NCBI GenBank assembly: GCA_958428235.1
Contig: CAUAFG010000003.1
Location: forward strand, 99,415-163,414
Length of the DNA stretch: 64,000 nt
Reading direction: 5' to 3'
Origin: Faeciplasma sp900553675
GTDB lineage: Bacteria > Bacillota > Clostridia > Oscillospirales > Ruminococcaceae
Every line of letters begins with the position of its first letter. Within the stretch, counting starts at the first letter, position 1. Shown piece after piece: positions 33,907 to 42,304 of this stretch. Made by a program: the position numbers and the translations under genes. The notes beneath the pieces were generated by a model. The model had not been told where the DNA came from. It did no database searches and worked only from the letters and a program-made list of their open reading frames with translations.

Positions 33907-35985
33907 TCAGCTCAAATCCTTTTCGTAGCCGCAGTCCTTTTTGTAGCAGATGAGTTTGCCGTTTGAGCCGCCCTTTTTGAAGAGGGTCGAGCCGCACTTG
34001 GGGCAGATTTCCGCAGTCGGAGTATCCCATGTCATAAATCCGCACTTGGGATTATCCTCGCAGCCGAAGTATTTTTTGCCCTTCTGCGTTTTCTTCTGAA
34101 GGACTGTCTTGCCGCAGTAGGGGCATTTTCCGGGGGTTTCGGTTACAAGCCGTTTGGTGTTGCGGCACTCCGGAAATCCGGAGCAGGCTAAGAACTTGCC
34201 GTATTTGCCGAGCTTTATCACCATCGGCTTGCCGCACAGCTCGCATACTATATCCGTCTTTTCGTCCGGAACCTTAACCCTTTTGCCCTCCATATTCTTT
34301 TCCGCCTGCTGCAACGACTTGTCAAAATCCTTGTAGAAGTCGGCAAGAGTGTCTCTCCACTCACGCTTGCCAAGCTCGATATTGTCGAGCTGAGATTCCA
34401 TTTCGGCAGTGAATTTAAGGTCGACTATCTTTTTAAAGTTATCCTTCATAAGCTCGGTGGTGACTATTCCCAAAGACGTCGGCTTAAGCTGCTTGCCGTC
34501 CCGCTCGACATATGAACGCTGCAAAATGGTGGTTATGGTTGAAGCATATGTGGAAGGACGGGCAATTCCGTATTCCTTAAACGCCTTTATCAGCGTTGCT
34601 TCGGTGTATCTTGCCGGCGGCTGAGTGAAGTGCTGCAAGCCGTCCAGCGATTTAAGATTAAGGATATCTCCCTTTGATAAAGGCGGAAGCATGCTTGCTT
34701 CCTCCGAATCCTCCTTGGTTTCCTCATACAAAGCCGTAAATCCGTCGAACTTCACGCTGAAGCCGGACGCTTTGAACACGCAGCCGTTCGCCTCGATAGA
34801 AGCGTTGGTGGTGTTCATTATGCAGTCAGCCATCTGACTTGCAATAAAGCGCGACCATATCAGCTTGTAAAGCTTATACTGGTCATTGGTAAGCGAAGCT
34901 CTTGCCCTCTCAGGCGTTAAATCAGCCATTGTGGGACGGATAGCCTCGTGCGCGTCCTGAACGTTGGCGTCCTTTGACTTGTATACTCTCGGCTTCTGGG
35001 GCAGATAGTTTTCGCCGTAGGTGCTGTTTATAAACTGCGCGGCGGCAGCCTTTGCCTCGTCGGATATCCTCAGCGAGTCGGTTCTCATATAGGTTATAAG
35101 ACCAACCGCGCCTATATCGGGCAGCTCAACGCCCTCGTAAAGCTCCTGAGCCACGCTCATTGTCTTTCTCGAATTGAAGCCAAGGCGTGATGAAGCCTCC
35201 TGCAAAAGAGTGGGAGTGGAGAAAGGTGCGGCGGGAGTTTTGGTTCTTGTGCCGTTTCTGACCGACGACACCGCAAACTGCGCGCCTTTAAGTCTTGCAA
35301 GAACAGCGTCGGCGTCCGCCTTGTTGTTAAGCTCCGGCTTTTCGCCGTCTACCGTGTGGAGCTTGGCAACAAAGGTCTTTTTAGAGCTTGCCGCCGTAAG
35401 CTTAGCCTCAACAGACCAGTATTCCACCGGCACAAAGCTGTTTATCTCGTTTTCCCTGTCCACAATCATTCTCACCGCAACAGACTGAACTCTTCCCGCG
35501 GAAAGACCCTTTCTTACCTTTTTCCAAAGGAATGGCGAAAGCTTGTAGCCAACGATTCTGTCTAAAATTCGCCTTGTCTGCTGAGCGTTTACTATATTCA
35601 TATCAATGCATCTGGGCGCGGCGATACCTGCTTCAACGCCGGTTTTGGTAATCTCGTTGAAGGTTATGCGGTTCTTCTCGGCAGGATCAAAGCCTAAAAT
35701 CGTCGCAAGGTGCCACGAAATAGCCTCGCCCTCGCGGTCGGGGTCGGTTGCGAAATACACATGCTCCGACTTTTTGGCAAGCTTTTTTATGTCCTTTATG
35801 ACGTTTTCCTTGCCCGCTATATCCACATATGTCGGCTCGAAGCCGTGTTCAACGTCCACCGCGAGCTTTGATTTGGGCAGGTCGCGAACGTGTCCCACGC
35901 AGGCGACGACGTTATAGCCATCACCCAGAGTTCTTTTAACCGTATGGATTTTTGAAGGGGACTCAACAATAATAAGATCTGACAT
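33907..35985 (-). CDS. topA: DNA topoisomerase I
   Basis: A 692-residue type IA topoisomerase that relaxes negative supercoils. The TOPRIM domain occupies the first 120 residues (LIIVESPSKI, FATDPDREGEAI), and the catalytic tyrosine is in GLITYMRTDSLR near residue 295. Three C4 zinc fingers follow at the C-terminus (CELCGKPM..., CPYCGKTV..., CPKCGSTLF...). It starts the topA-trmFO-plsX-rnc run; dprA lies upstream on the same strand. Confidence 0.98.
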   Translation of the reverse strand: MSDLIIVESPSKIHTVKRTLGDGYNVVACVGHVRDLPKSKLAVDVEHGFEPTYVDIAGKENVIKDIKKLAKKSEHVYFATDPDREGEAISWHLATILGFDPAEKNRITFNEITKTGVEAGIAAPRCIDMNIVNAQQTRRILDRIVGYKLSPFLWKKVRKGLSAGRVQSVAVRMIVDRENEINSFVPVEYWSVEAKLTAASSKKTFVAKLHTVDGEKPELNNKADADAVLARLKGAQFAVSSVRNGTRTKTPAAPFSTPTLLQEASSRLGFNSRKTMSVAQELYEGVELPDIGAVGLITYMRTDSLRISDEAKAAAAQFINSTYGENYLPQKPRVYKSKDANVQDAHEAIRPTMADLTPERARASLTNDQYKLYKLIWSRFIASQMADCIMNTTNASIEANGCVFKASGFSVKFDGFTALYEETKEDSEEASMLPPLSKGDILNLKSLDGLQHFTQPPARYTEATLIKAFKEYGIARPSTYASTITTILQRSYVERDGKQLKPTSLGIVTTELMKDNFKKIVDLKFTAEMESQLDNIELGKREWRDTLADFYKDFDKSLQQAEKNMEGKRVKVPDEKTDIVCELCGKPMVIKLGKYGKFLACSGFPECRNTKRLVTETPGKCPYCGKTVLQKKTQKGKKYFGCEDNPKCGFMTWDTPTAEICPKCGSTLFKKGGSNGKLICYKKDCGYEKDLS

Positions 35986-36013
35986 TAAACTAATCTTCCT
36001 TAAAACGCTATAA

Positions 36014-37285
36014 TTATATTGTATATCTGTTTCCGGAAAGCGACTTTATATAGCCCTCAAGCTCAAGCTCGGTCAGCATGGTTTCAACATCCTGAGTCCA
36101 ATCGGACAGCGAGGCTATATCTTCAAAATGAACTGCGCCGTTTTCCGAAACAAATTCAATTATTTTCTTCTTTTCCTCAGACAAACCGTCTGTATTTATT
36201 ACCTTTACCGAATGTATGCCGTTTGAATCGCTCGTATTTACCGAAGGCATACCGTCGGTATCGCTTTCCTTTATCTGCGGCTGTTTGGACGGTTCTTCCA
36301 TGACAGAACGCGTCGGCTTTGAAACCCTTGACGGCTGTTTCCTGCTTTCCGAGAATATTCCCTCTTTGCTTTTCTGCCGCAGTACGAGTGAATTTTGATT
36401 TAACTTGTGCGAATAAACGCTGTAATATTCATTCAGAACGTCGCGCTCGTCAAATACAGGTATAGCGCCGTCTCTTAAAAGACCTGTTACTCCGGAATAT
36501 TTATCGCTGTAAAGTATATGCGGAGGTATGCAGAAGACGTCTCGTCCCTGTCCGGACGCGAAAGATGCCGTGCTGAGCGCACCGCTTTTCTCGCCCGCCT
36601 GAGTTACCAGCGTTCCCATTGATATTCCCGAAAGTATCCTGTTTCTTGCGTGGAAATTTTTGCCGGTGGATGCTTCGTCCGGAAAGAATTCGCTTATAAC
36701 CACACCGTTAGCTGAAACCGCTCTTTTCAAAGCTGCACCGTTTTTGGGATAATCGTAAAACATCCCGCACGGAAGAACCGACACTACCTTTCCGCCGGCT
36801 TTGATTCCTGCTTTAAGAGCTATACTGTCCAGTCCCGGAGCCATTCCACTGGCTATTACCACGCCGGTGTCAGCAAGCCTTGAACAGATTCTTTCGGTCA
36901 CCCTTACAGAATACTCGCTTGGAGTTCTTGTGCCAACGCAGGCTAAAACCACGGAGTCGTTGATAACGCTTATATCGCCCACCGCAAACAGAACCGACGG
37001 CGGATTGTAGATTTCTTTAAGTCCTGCCGGATATTCAGCATCGTCAAAGCAATATATATTTATGCGCTTGCTTTTACAGTATTCCGCAAGCTTTTGCGCG
37101 CGCTCCATCTCTGCGCTTTTAACGCTTGTTATATCCTGCGGCATGACAAATTTAAGGTTTCCGCTGCTTATGCTTTCATAAGCCTCTTTAACCGAAGCAT
37201 AATGCGAAAGTGTGTTCCACTTCCGCGAATTGGCAGGACCGAATGCTATAGTCAGCCAAAGCCAGTAAATCAAATCAGAATCCAT
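36014..37285 (-). CDS. dprA: DNA processing protein DprA
   Basis: A 423-residue DprA/Smf protein. It loads RecA onto single-stranded DNA taken up by transformation. The Rossmann core holds GTRTPSEYSV, SGMAPGLDSIALKAG, SVLPCG and FHARNRILSGIS. After about residue 300 a low-complexity linker (repeated D-T-D-G / N-T-D-G units) leads to a winged-helix C-domain (LSEEKKKIIEFVSENG ... LTELELEGYI). The linker is longer than in B. subtilis DprA (about 297 residues in total). Upstream ribosome site is weak. Confidence 0.95.
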   Translation of the reverse strand: MDSDLIYWLWLTIAFGPANSRKWNTLSHYASVKEAYESISSGNLKFVMPQDITSVKSAEMERAQKLAEYCKSKRINIYCFDDAEYPAGLKEIYNPPSVLFAVGDISVINDSVVLACVGTRTPSEYSVRVTERICSRLADTGVVIASGMAPGLDSIALKAGIKAGGKVVSVLPCGMFYDYPKNGAALKRAVSANGVVISEFFPDEASTGKNFHARNRILSGISMGTLVTQAGEKSGALSTASFASGQGRDVFCIPPHILYSDKYSGVTGLLRDGAIPVFDERDVLNEYYSVYSHKLNQNSLVLRQKSKEGIFSESRKQPSRVSKPTRSVMEEPSKQPQIKESDTDGMPSVNTSDSNGIHSVKVINTDGLSEEKKKIIEFVSENGAVHFEDIASLSDWTQDVETMLTELELEGYIKSLSGNRYTI

Positions 37286-37288
37286 GTT

Positions 37289-38080
37289 TTAACGCTTTGT
37301 CAGCTCCCAAAGGAATATTCCTGCCGCAGACGCGGCGTTGAGGGAGTTGATGTTTCCCTTCATTTTAATGGTTATGCGCTTATCGCACAGGGCAGTCTCG
37401 CTCTGCGTAAGCCCTGAGCCCTCGTTTCCTATAACTACCGCGCAGCTCGGCTCAAATTCGGTATCCCTAAGGCTCTGCGCGCTTGGGTCTATAACCGAAG
37501 CATAGGTTATAACACCGCGTTTCTTCATCAGGTCGATGACCTCTTCAAAGCTCATGCCGCACTCAAACGGCACACGGAACATCGAACCCATGGTCGAGCG
37601 GACGGTTTTTGGATTATAGATATCGCAGCAGCCGCAAAGGTACACTCCGGCTATTCCCACAGCGTCGGACACTCTTATTATGGTTCCGACGTTTCCGGGG
37701 TCCTGCAAATCGCAGAGAATCAAAAACTTTGCGCTGTCTTTTATTTTATCAGGCATAATATTTTTGTCAAGAGCCTTTGCGCATACGAATATCCCCTGCG
37801 AGCCTTTTGTGTCGCTCAGCTTATCTGCCAGCGGCTCGGTAATCCTGTAAAGTCTGTCTCCAATAGCTTCCGCAAGCTTATCCGCAGCTTCGGGATATTT
37901 CTTAGCGGCTTCATCGGTGATAAAGCCATATACAAGCTCCACGCCCTCCGAAACAGCGTCGAGAGTTATCCTTGCGCCCTCCAGAACGAAGCGTTTTAGC
38001 TCCGAGCGGCACTTTTTCTTATCCCGCAGCGATATATATTCCTTTATTAATGGGTTTTCCCTGCTTGTTATTTCATTCAT
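37289..38080 (-). CDS. TrmH-family RNA 2'-O-methyltransferase
   Basis: A 263-residue SPOUT-class methyltransferase. The N-terminal substrate-binding part begins TSRENPLIKEYISL; the catalytic knotted domain holds LILCDLQDPGNVGTIIR (motif 1), VVIGNEGSGLTQ (motif 2) and INSLNAASAAGI (motif 3). It probably methylates ribose in rRNA or tRNA; the target is undetermined. The gene lies 3 bases before dprA and about 70 bases after rplT's terminator. Confidence 0.92.
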   Translation of the reverse strand: MNEITSRENPLIKEYISLRDKKKCRSELKRFVLEGARITLDAVSEGVELVYGFITDEAAKKYPEAADKLAEAIGDRLYRITEPLADKLSDTKGSQGIFVCAKALDKNIMPDKIKDSAKFLILCDLQDPGNVGTIIRVSDAVGIAGVYLCGCCDIYNPKTVRSTMGSMFRVPFECGMSFEEVIDLMKKRGVITYASVIDPSAQSLRDTEFEPSCAVVIGNEGSGLTQSETALCDKRITIKMKGNINSLNAASAAGIFLWELTKR

Positions 38081-38111
38081 AGCAATTTACCGTTAAGATG
38101 AAAATATTAAT

Positions 38112-38139
38112 AAAACACGCCCGGTTGAGAGCGTGTTTT
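38112..38139 (-). terminator. terminator of the infC-rpmI-rplT operon
   Basis: Minus-strand AAAACACGC and GCGTGTTTT pair around 10 bases and are followed by ATTAATATTTT, 8 bases after the rplT stop. Confidence 0.82.
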
Positions 38140-38146
38140 AGTTTTA

Positions 38147-38503
38147 TCAGTTAAGAGCAGCCTTTGCCTTCTCGGTGATAGCGGTGAAACCGGCGGGATC
38201 GCTGATAGCGATTTCGGAAAGCATCTTTCTGTTCAGCGTGATTCCAGCTTTTTTAAGACCGTTCATCAGGGTGGAATAGTTCATTCCGTTTGCCTTTGCA
38301 GCGGCGGAAATTCTTGCAATCCACAGCTGACGGAATTCGCGCTTTTTCTGCTTTCTTCCGATATATGCATAGTTGCCGGACTTCATGACAGCCTGTTTTG
38401 CCATCTTAAAGTGCTTGCTCTTTGAACCCCAGTAGCCCTTTGCGAGCTTAAGAGTTTTGTTTCTTCTCTTGCGAGTCATCATTGCTCCCTTAACACGAGC
38501 CAT
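38147..38503 (-). CDS. rplT: 50S ribosomal protein L20
   Basis: A 118-residue basic protein starting MARVKGAMMTRKRRNKTLKL with the full L20 pattern (GYWGSKSKHFKMAKQAV, RQLWIARISAAAK). L20 binds 23S rRNA during early 50S assembly and in Firmicutes represses its own operon by binding the infC leader. CGGAGGT precedes the ATG. Confidence 0.98.
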   Translation of the reverse strand: MARVKGAMMTRKRRNKTLKLAKGYWGSKSKHFKMAKQAVMKSGNYAYIGRKQKKREFRQLWIARISAAAKANGMNYSTLMNGLKKAGITLNRKMLSEIAISDPAGFTAITEKAKAALN

Positions 38504-38559
38504 AATTAATTACCTCCGTTATTTGATTCTTGAAAGTCCTTACGTATTACACCCGTGGT

Positions 38560-38763
38560 TTATTTGTAAGGGATGGTTTTTCTGAGTGCTTCGATATTTG
38601 CGCTTGAAGCGTAAGCGGTTCCTCTTGCGATTCTCTTAGCCTTGTGATCCTTAGAAACAAGACGGTGTCTCTTATAAGCGTGCTGGAACTTGACCTTGCC
38701 GGTTCCTGTAAGCGAGAAACGCTTTTTTGTACCGGAGTGAGTCTTTACCTTGATCTTTGCCAT
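38560..38763 (-). CDS. rpmI: 50S ribosomal protein L35
   Basis: A 67-residue L35 protein (MAKIKVKTHSGTKKRFSLTG ... HKAKRIARG), a small 23S-binding protein. GGAGGA lies 8 bases before the ATG. It lies between infC and rplT in the standard operon. Confidence 0.98.
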   Translation of the reverse strand: MAKIKVKTHSGTKKRFSLTGTGKVKFQHAYKRHRLVSKDHKAKRIARGTAYASSANIEALRKTIPYK

Positions 38764-38792
38764 TAGTTTATCCTCCTTAATTTATTACGATA

Positions 38793-39317
38793 TTATTTGG
38801 TCGGCTTGGGAGAAACCATTAAAACGATGTTTCTGCCCTCGACCTTGCTGGGCTTATCAAAAACGCCGTATTCAGCAATTGCCTGCTTGAACTCCTCAAG
38901 CAGCTTATCACTCAGCTCGGAATGAAGCGCAACGCCCTTGCGGAACTGAAGCCTTATTGATACTTTTACCTTATTGCCGTCCTCTAAGAACCTTATTGCC
39001 TGCTTTGCCTTGGTGTTGAAATCGTTTGAGTCGATTTTAGAGGTCATTCTGACTTCTTTTATCTCAACGATTTTCTGATTTTTTCTGGCTTCCTTTTCTC
39101 TCTTTGTCTGCTCAAAGCAATACTTGCCGTAGTCCATGATTTTGCAGACGGGTGGATTAGCTGTCGGAGCAATTTTAACAAGGTCTAAGTCCTTGGAAGC
39201 CGCTAATTGCAGAGCTTCCTTTGATGAAACAATGCCGAGCTGGGATCCGTCGGAATCAATAAGACGAATTTGAGCGTCCCGGATTTCTTCATTGATCTGA
39301 TGATCTAAGTTGCTAAT
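38793..39317 (-). CDS. infC: translation initiation factor IF-3, ATT start codon
   Basis: A 174-residue IF-3, which keeps subunits apart and checks initiator tRNA. The start is ATT at 39315-39317, placed because GGAGG lies exactly nine bases before it and translation then begins with SNLDHQINEEIRD, the family N-terminus; the longer frame would read through the attenuator hairpin. The N-domain ends near residue 80 (CKIMDYGKYCFEQTKREKE), and the C-domain holds KVSIRLQFRKG. A non-AUG start lets IF-3 repress its own translation by rejecting AUU initiation, known in E. coli. Confidence 0.96.
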   Translation of the reverse strand: MSNLDHQINEEIRDAQIRLIDSDGSQLGIVSSKEALQLAASKDLDLVKIAPTANPPVCKIMDYGKYCFEQTKREKEARKNQKIVEIKEVRMTSKIDSNDFNTKAKQAIRFLEDGNKVKVSIRLQFRKGVALHSELSDKLLEEFKQAIAEYGVFDKPSKVEGRNIVLMVSPKPTK

Positions 39318-39329
39318 GGCGCAACACCT

Positions 39330-39480
39330 CCAATAAATATTAAAAGAGCGCAAACCTAAGTTTACGCTCATAAAATCACAACGCAGCTACAGCAATATGC
39401 TTTCTGCGAATATAACTCTATTGACCTCTTCACTCATGCGTTTGAGGTGAGAACGTAAACGTTACTGCTTTCTTTACGCA
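39330..39480 (-). promoter_or_regulatory. infC leader, probable L20-responsive leader with attenuator
   Basis: About 165 bases of untranslated leader lie between the promoter and the infC start. On the minus strand it holds several complementary segments (for example AACGTTTACGTTCTC near the 5' end and GAGCGTAAAC near the 3' end), and ends in an intrinsic terminator. Low-GC Firmicutes control infC-rpmI-rplT by L20 binding to such a leader. I did not verify the fold against the covariance model. Confidence 0.7.
39342..39369 (-). terminator. attenuator terminator in the infC leader
   Basis: Minus-strand GAGCGTAAAC and GTTTGCGCTC pair around a 4-base loop (one A-C mismatch) and are followed by TTTTA, 25 bases before the infC start. 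Confidence 0.85.
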
Positions 39481-39484
39481 TGAT

Positions 39485-39513
39485 ATTATACACCCCCGTT
39501 CAAGGATTGTCAA
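39485..39513 (-). promoter_or_regulatory. promoter of infC-rpmI-rplT
   Basis: Minus-strand TTGACA, 17-base spacer, TATAAT, both consensus. Confidence 0.88.
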
Positions 39514-39548
39514 TAGGTTTTTGAAATTTTTTATTCTTTTCAGGATTC

Positions 39549-40361
39549 TTACGAACCGAGTATATACCTTAACATTCCGGAGTCCTTCTTTGAGTCGGCA
39601 AGCTCCTCCATACTCCTGTATAGCTCGTTTATATACTCCTCATCGTTATGACCGGTTTCTATAAGCTGCTTTTCAGCGACCTTCAGCATTCTTTCGCGGA
39701 ATTCCTTATCAGGCTCGACAAGCTTGGCAAAATATTTGGCATCGCCCGTGAAGGACGATCCTGCTCCCGGATAAACCAAATAATTACCGCTGAAGCAGCC
39801 TTCATCAGGGCTGATTACCGGATAGCCAAAGCAGTATATCTGCCGCTGCGAAACATCCACGCAAAAGCACCCGCCCGCTTCTAAGGTGCGGTATTGTCTT
39901 GGGGTGTTCTCGTCGCCGTCGTCCGGCAGCACAAAGGTCGTCGGCTGAAGCGAATACACAAACTGCACCGCTTCCGGCTGAAGCTCTTCTGGCACGATAT
40001 CCTCTGGGAAAGGCGTATCCTCATCAAGGCTGAATTTCTGAATCGCGTAATCATATGATGTTACAAGTGCATAGCCGCCCTTGTCGAAGAAGAAACAGTA
40101 TCCGATAAAGCTGTCCTGCCAGTTGACGAGCTTTCTGTAATCAACTATCCGGCGTTCATCGTCATAGCAGTTCATATGTGCCTGAGCTACATATGCGCAG
40201 TCAGAGAAAACATTCCTTTCCACTTCGTCCCTGCGGGATTTTTCTATGCTGTTGTAAATTTTATCTCCAAAAATATACGCTAACGGCAGGAACGAGGTTA
40301 TAAGCAATACAATCACCAGCACCGTAAGCAACTTTAGCCATTTTCGCTCTGATTTAGTCAT
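39549..40361 (-). CDS. membrane-anchored protein resembling a cysteine-protease propeptide (Spi-like)
   Basis: A 270-residue protein with one N-terminal transmembrane helix (about residues 8-30) and an outside domain. The segment FSDCAYVAQAHMNCYDDERRI ... YCFFFDKGGYALVTS ... EDTPFPEDIV aligns in order with the region ahead of the catalytic domain of the protease encoded 0.3 kb upstream (TDCALIAQSQMDRYGNN ... YCYNFEPDGYVIVT ... ETPYPHDVV). That region looks like the Spi/C10 propeptide fold; no protease active site follows. The C-terminus is an acidic helical tail. GGAGGTG inside the previous gene precedes the ATG, 3 bases after that gene's stop. An inhibitory or immunity role is inference. Confidence 0.6.
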   Translation of the reverse strand: MTKSERKWLKLLTVLVIVLLITSFLPLAYIFGDKIYNSIEKSRRDEVERNVFSDCAYVAQAHMNCYDDERRIVDYRKLVNWQDSFIGYCFFFDKGGYALVTSYDYAIQKFSLDEDTPFPEDIVPEELQPEAVQFVYSLQPTTFVLPDDGDENTPRQYRTLEAGGCFCVDVSQRQIYCFGYPVISPDEGCFSGNYLVYPGAGSSFTGDAKYFAKLVEPDKEFRERMLKVAEKQLIETGHNDEEYINELYRSMEELADSKKDSGMLRYILGS

Positions 40362-40364
40362 GCT

Positions 40365-40613
40365 TTACACCTCCGCAGCCATAGGGTCGAGTTCAACGCC
40401 GAGCGTTGTCAATGCTTCATCTGTCTTTGCAGACAAGTCATATGAGCAATTTTCAAAAATATCATAGCACACATGATTTCGCTGTCTTCTAAAGTTAAAT
40501 CTGTTTCCAATCATCTCGCGCAAAATTATTGCATTAAAGACGATTGTCGGTATTGCGGCGATGACAGTTATTACAACAAGGACTGTCAGCCATCTGCGCT
40601 CGGATTTTGTCAT
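40365..40613 (-). CDS. small membrane-anchored protein, related N-terminus to the next gene
   Basis: An 82-residue protein whose first 12 residues (MTKSERRWLTVL) almost match those of the downstream 270-residue protein (MTKSERKWLKLL). A transmembrane helix follows (residues 9-32), then a short outside part with RNHVCYDIFENCSYDL resembling the start of the propeptide-like domain. It may be a truncated copy of its neighbour. Its function is unknown. AGGTGA precedes the ATG, 20 bases after the protease frame ends. It lies in the same tight operon. Confidence 0.55.
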   Translation of the reverse strand: MTKSERRWLTVLVVITVIAAIPTIVFNAIILREMIGNRFNFRRQRNHVCYDIFENCSYDLSAKTDEALTTLGVELDPMAAEV

Positions 40614-40633
40614 ATGCTTTCACCTACTCTGGT

Positions 40634-41755
40634 TTACGAAACCAGTACGGCATCGTATAAATTTCTGGCTAATGCGTTAATCTCTATTCCATTATTTCCG
40701 TACCCATCGTTTACAATAAATCTAGTAAATGTCAAATACTCAATATAACCATAGGCTATATAGAAATGATCAATCGCAAGACCAGGGTCAGGGCTAGACG
40801 ATGTAGATATGATAACTGGATAATCTGACGCAATCGACTGTCTAATTTCCGATATCGCTTGCTGGTTATAGTTGTTTCCATTAAGCCATTTTACACCAAG
40901 CCTATAATACGAACCTATGTCGTTAAGAAATGTGTTCAATCCTTTATATCCAAAAAATGTACCATGAACCATGTCATACGACGACATTCCTTCATTCAAG
41001 TAGCTTCTTCCAACAATATATCCATTATTAAGCATATATTCAATAATGCCTTGGCATGGAATGCCATAGTATGAGAATACATAGCTAGGTATATTTAGCC
41101 CTTTGTAGCAGTACAAGTAATACAGCACTATAGAGCTAGCTATGGGACCGCACATATAACTAGCATTTGTATATGTTACAGGTAAGTATCTTGTTGTAAC
41201 CATCGTACCTGTTTCAGCTATAGATGATTTGCCGTCACATGAATTTAACACAGCTGCAATATTTGCTTGCTTTTCAGAAACGTTTTCATCAACTCTAAAT
41301 GGATTGCTTTCTTTGTTTACTGTACTCTTCACACCTGTTTTTATATCGGTCAGCATTCCGTCTGTACTGATTGTCCAGAAATTAAGACCTCCGCCATAAG
41401 CGTACTTGATACCACTTGTTACTACATCATGAGGATACGGAGTTTCATGATTGGGTGCAACGACCTGCGGAACGTAATCTGCTATTGTTACGATCACATA
41501 ACCATCTGGTTCAAAATTATAACAATATGCTATTAATTCATTTGCAGTATTATACACTTCCGATATGCCTATTATAGTTTGATTATTTCCGTAACGATCC
41601 ATCTGGCTCTGTGCAATCAAAGCACAATCAGTCATTGCATTCCTATTCATCGACTCTGATATGTTATCAAAAGTCTCAGCCTATACTGCAAAACAATTTA
41701 TTGCCATAGTAAGAATAATAGCAATACTAAGAACGAAAGATAATAATTTTTTCAT
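40634..41755 (-). pseudogene. secreted papain/C39-like cysteine protease frame, interrupted by one in-frame TAG
   Basis: The reading frame runs from an ATG at 41755, with AGGAGG nine bases upstream, through a signal peptide (MKKLLSFVLSIAIILTMAIN...) and reaches a TAG at 41681-41683. It then stays open to 40634 and codes for a further 348 residues. A restart at ATG 41650 would lack the signal. The protein has a Spi/C10-like propeptide region (about 35-110 after the TAG), then a catalytic domain: Cys in SYMCGPIASSIVLYY, His in AIDHFYIAYGY and Asn/Asp in FIVNDGYGNNG. If TAG is a true stop, this is a pseudogene by a single nonsense change, probably from CAG (giving a V-Q-A cleavage site). The region is AT-rich compared with its neighbours. 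Confidence 0.7.
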
Positions 41756-41783
41756 TTGCGCCTCCTATTATTATAAAACTTCA

Positions 41784-41809
41784 GTAGTATTCGTGCACAT
41801 AAATACTAC
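41784..41809 (-). promoter_or_regulatory. inverted repeat in the protease leader
   Basis: GTAGTATT and AATACTAC pair around 10 bases between the promoter and the ribosome site. It has no T-run. It could be an operator or a 5' RNA hairpin. Confidence 0.4.
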
Positions 41810-41831
41810 AATTACGATAGCTACCATAATC

Positions 41832-41860
41832 ATAATAACATATCAGGAACATATTGTCAA
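41832..41860 (-). promoter_or_regulatory. promoter of the protease/propeptide-like operon
   Basis: Minus-strand TTGACA, 17-base spacer, TATTAT, about 77 bases before the protease start. The -10/-35 interval holds two AACATAT direct repeats (plus-strand view). Confidence 0.75.
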
Positions 41861-41923
41861 TACAAAAACAAAAAAATATTTTAATGTTTTAAAAAGTAAT
41901 AATAAATATGCAAAAATTGCAAG

Positions 41924-42304
41924 TTATTTAGAAACAGTTATTTTTATCTCCTCCAGTGCAATTCTGATATCCTCGCTGAGCGTTTGCGCGTAGCCATCCT
42001 CTAAAATCTCTTTTGCTCTGTCCCTGTCGTCAAGCGCTATATACGCCTGCGCCGCTCCGATATAAGCTTCCGGACGGGATGGGTCTATCTCAATGGCTAT
42101 TTTGAAGGAGGTTGCGGCGGCGTCATAGCATTCGCCGCTAAGAAATGTGGAGCCGCTGGCGTAGTAATCCTCCCACCCCGGCAGATAATCAACACCTTTC
42201 GGGTGAGGGAAAAGCTGCCACGCCTGAAGCAGCACCAGCGCAAGCGCAGCAATCAAGCAAATAACAACAGTGGATTTTTTTACCATGTATTTTCTGTTAT
42301 TCAA
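41924..42304 (-). CDS. membrane-anchored tetratricopeptide-repeat protein
   Basis: A 126-residue protein with an N-terminal transmembrane helix (VVICLIAALALVLLQAW) and two TPR units (DAAATSFKIAIEIDPSRPEAYIGAAQAYIAL, then DRDRAKEILEDGY). It probably mediates protein contacts outside or at the membrane. Its TTG start overlaps the addA TGA (TTGA), with GAGGTC ten bases upstream, so it is translationally coupled to addA. An ATG six codons further in is possible. No link to repair is known. Confidence 0.75.
   Translation of the reverse strand: MNNRKYMVKKSTVVICLIAALALVLLQAWQLFPHPKGVDYLPGWEDYYASGSTFLSGECYDAAATSFKIAIEIDPSRPEAYIGAAQAYIALDDRDRAKEILEDGYAQTLSEDIRIALEEIKITVSK

Noticed and set aside
41681..41683. 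pyrrolysine or other recoding at TAG
   Set aside because: No pyl gene, PYLIS-like element or second TAG-containing frame is visible here; a plain nonsense change is simpler.
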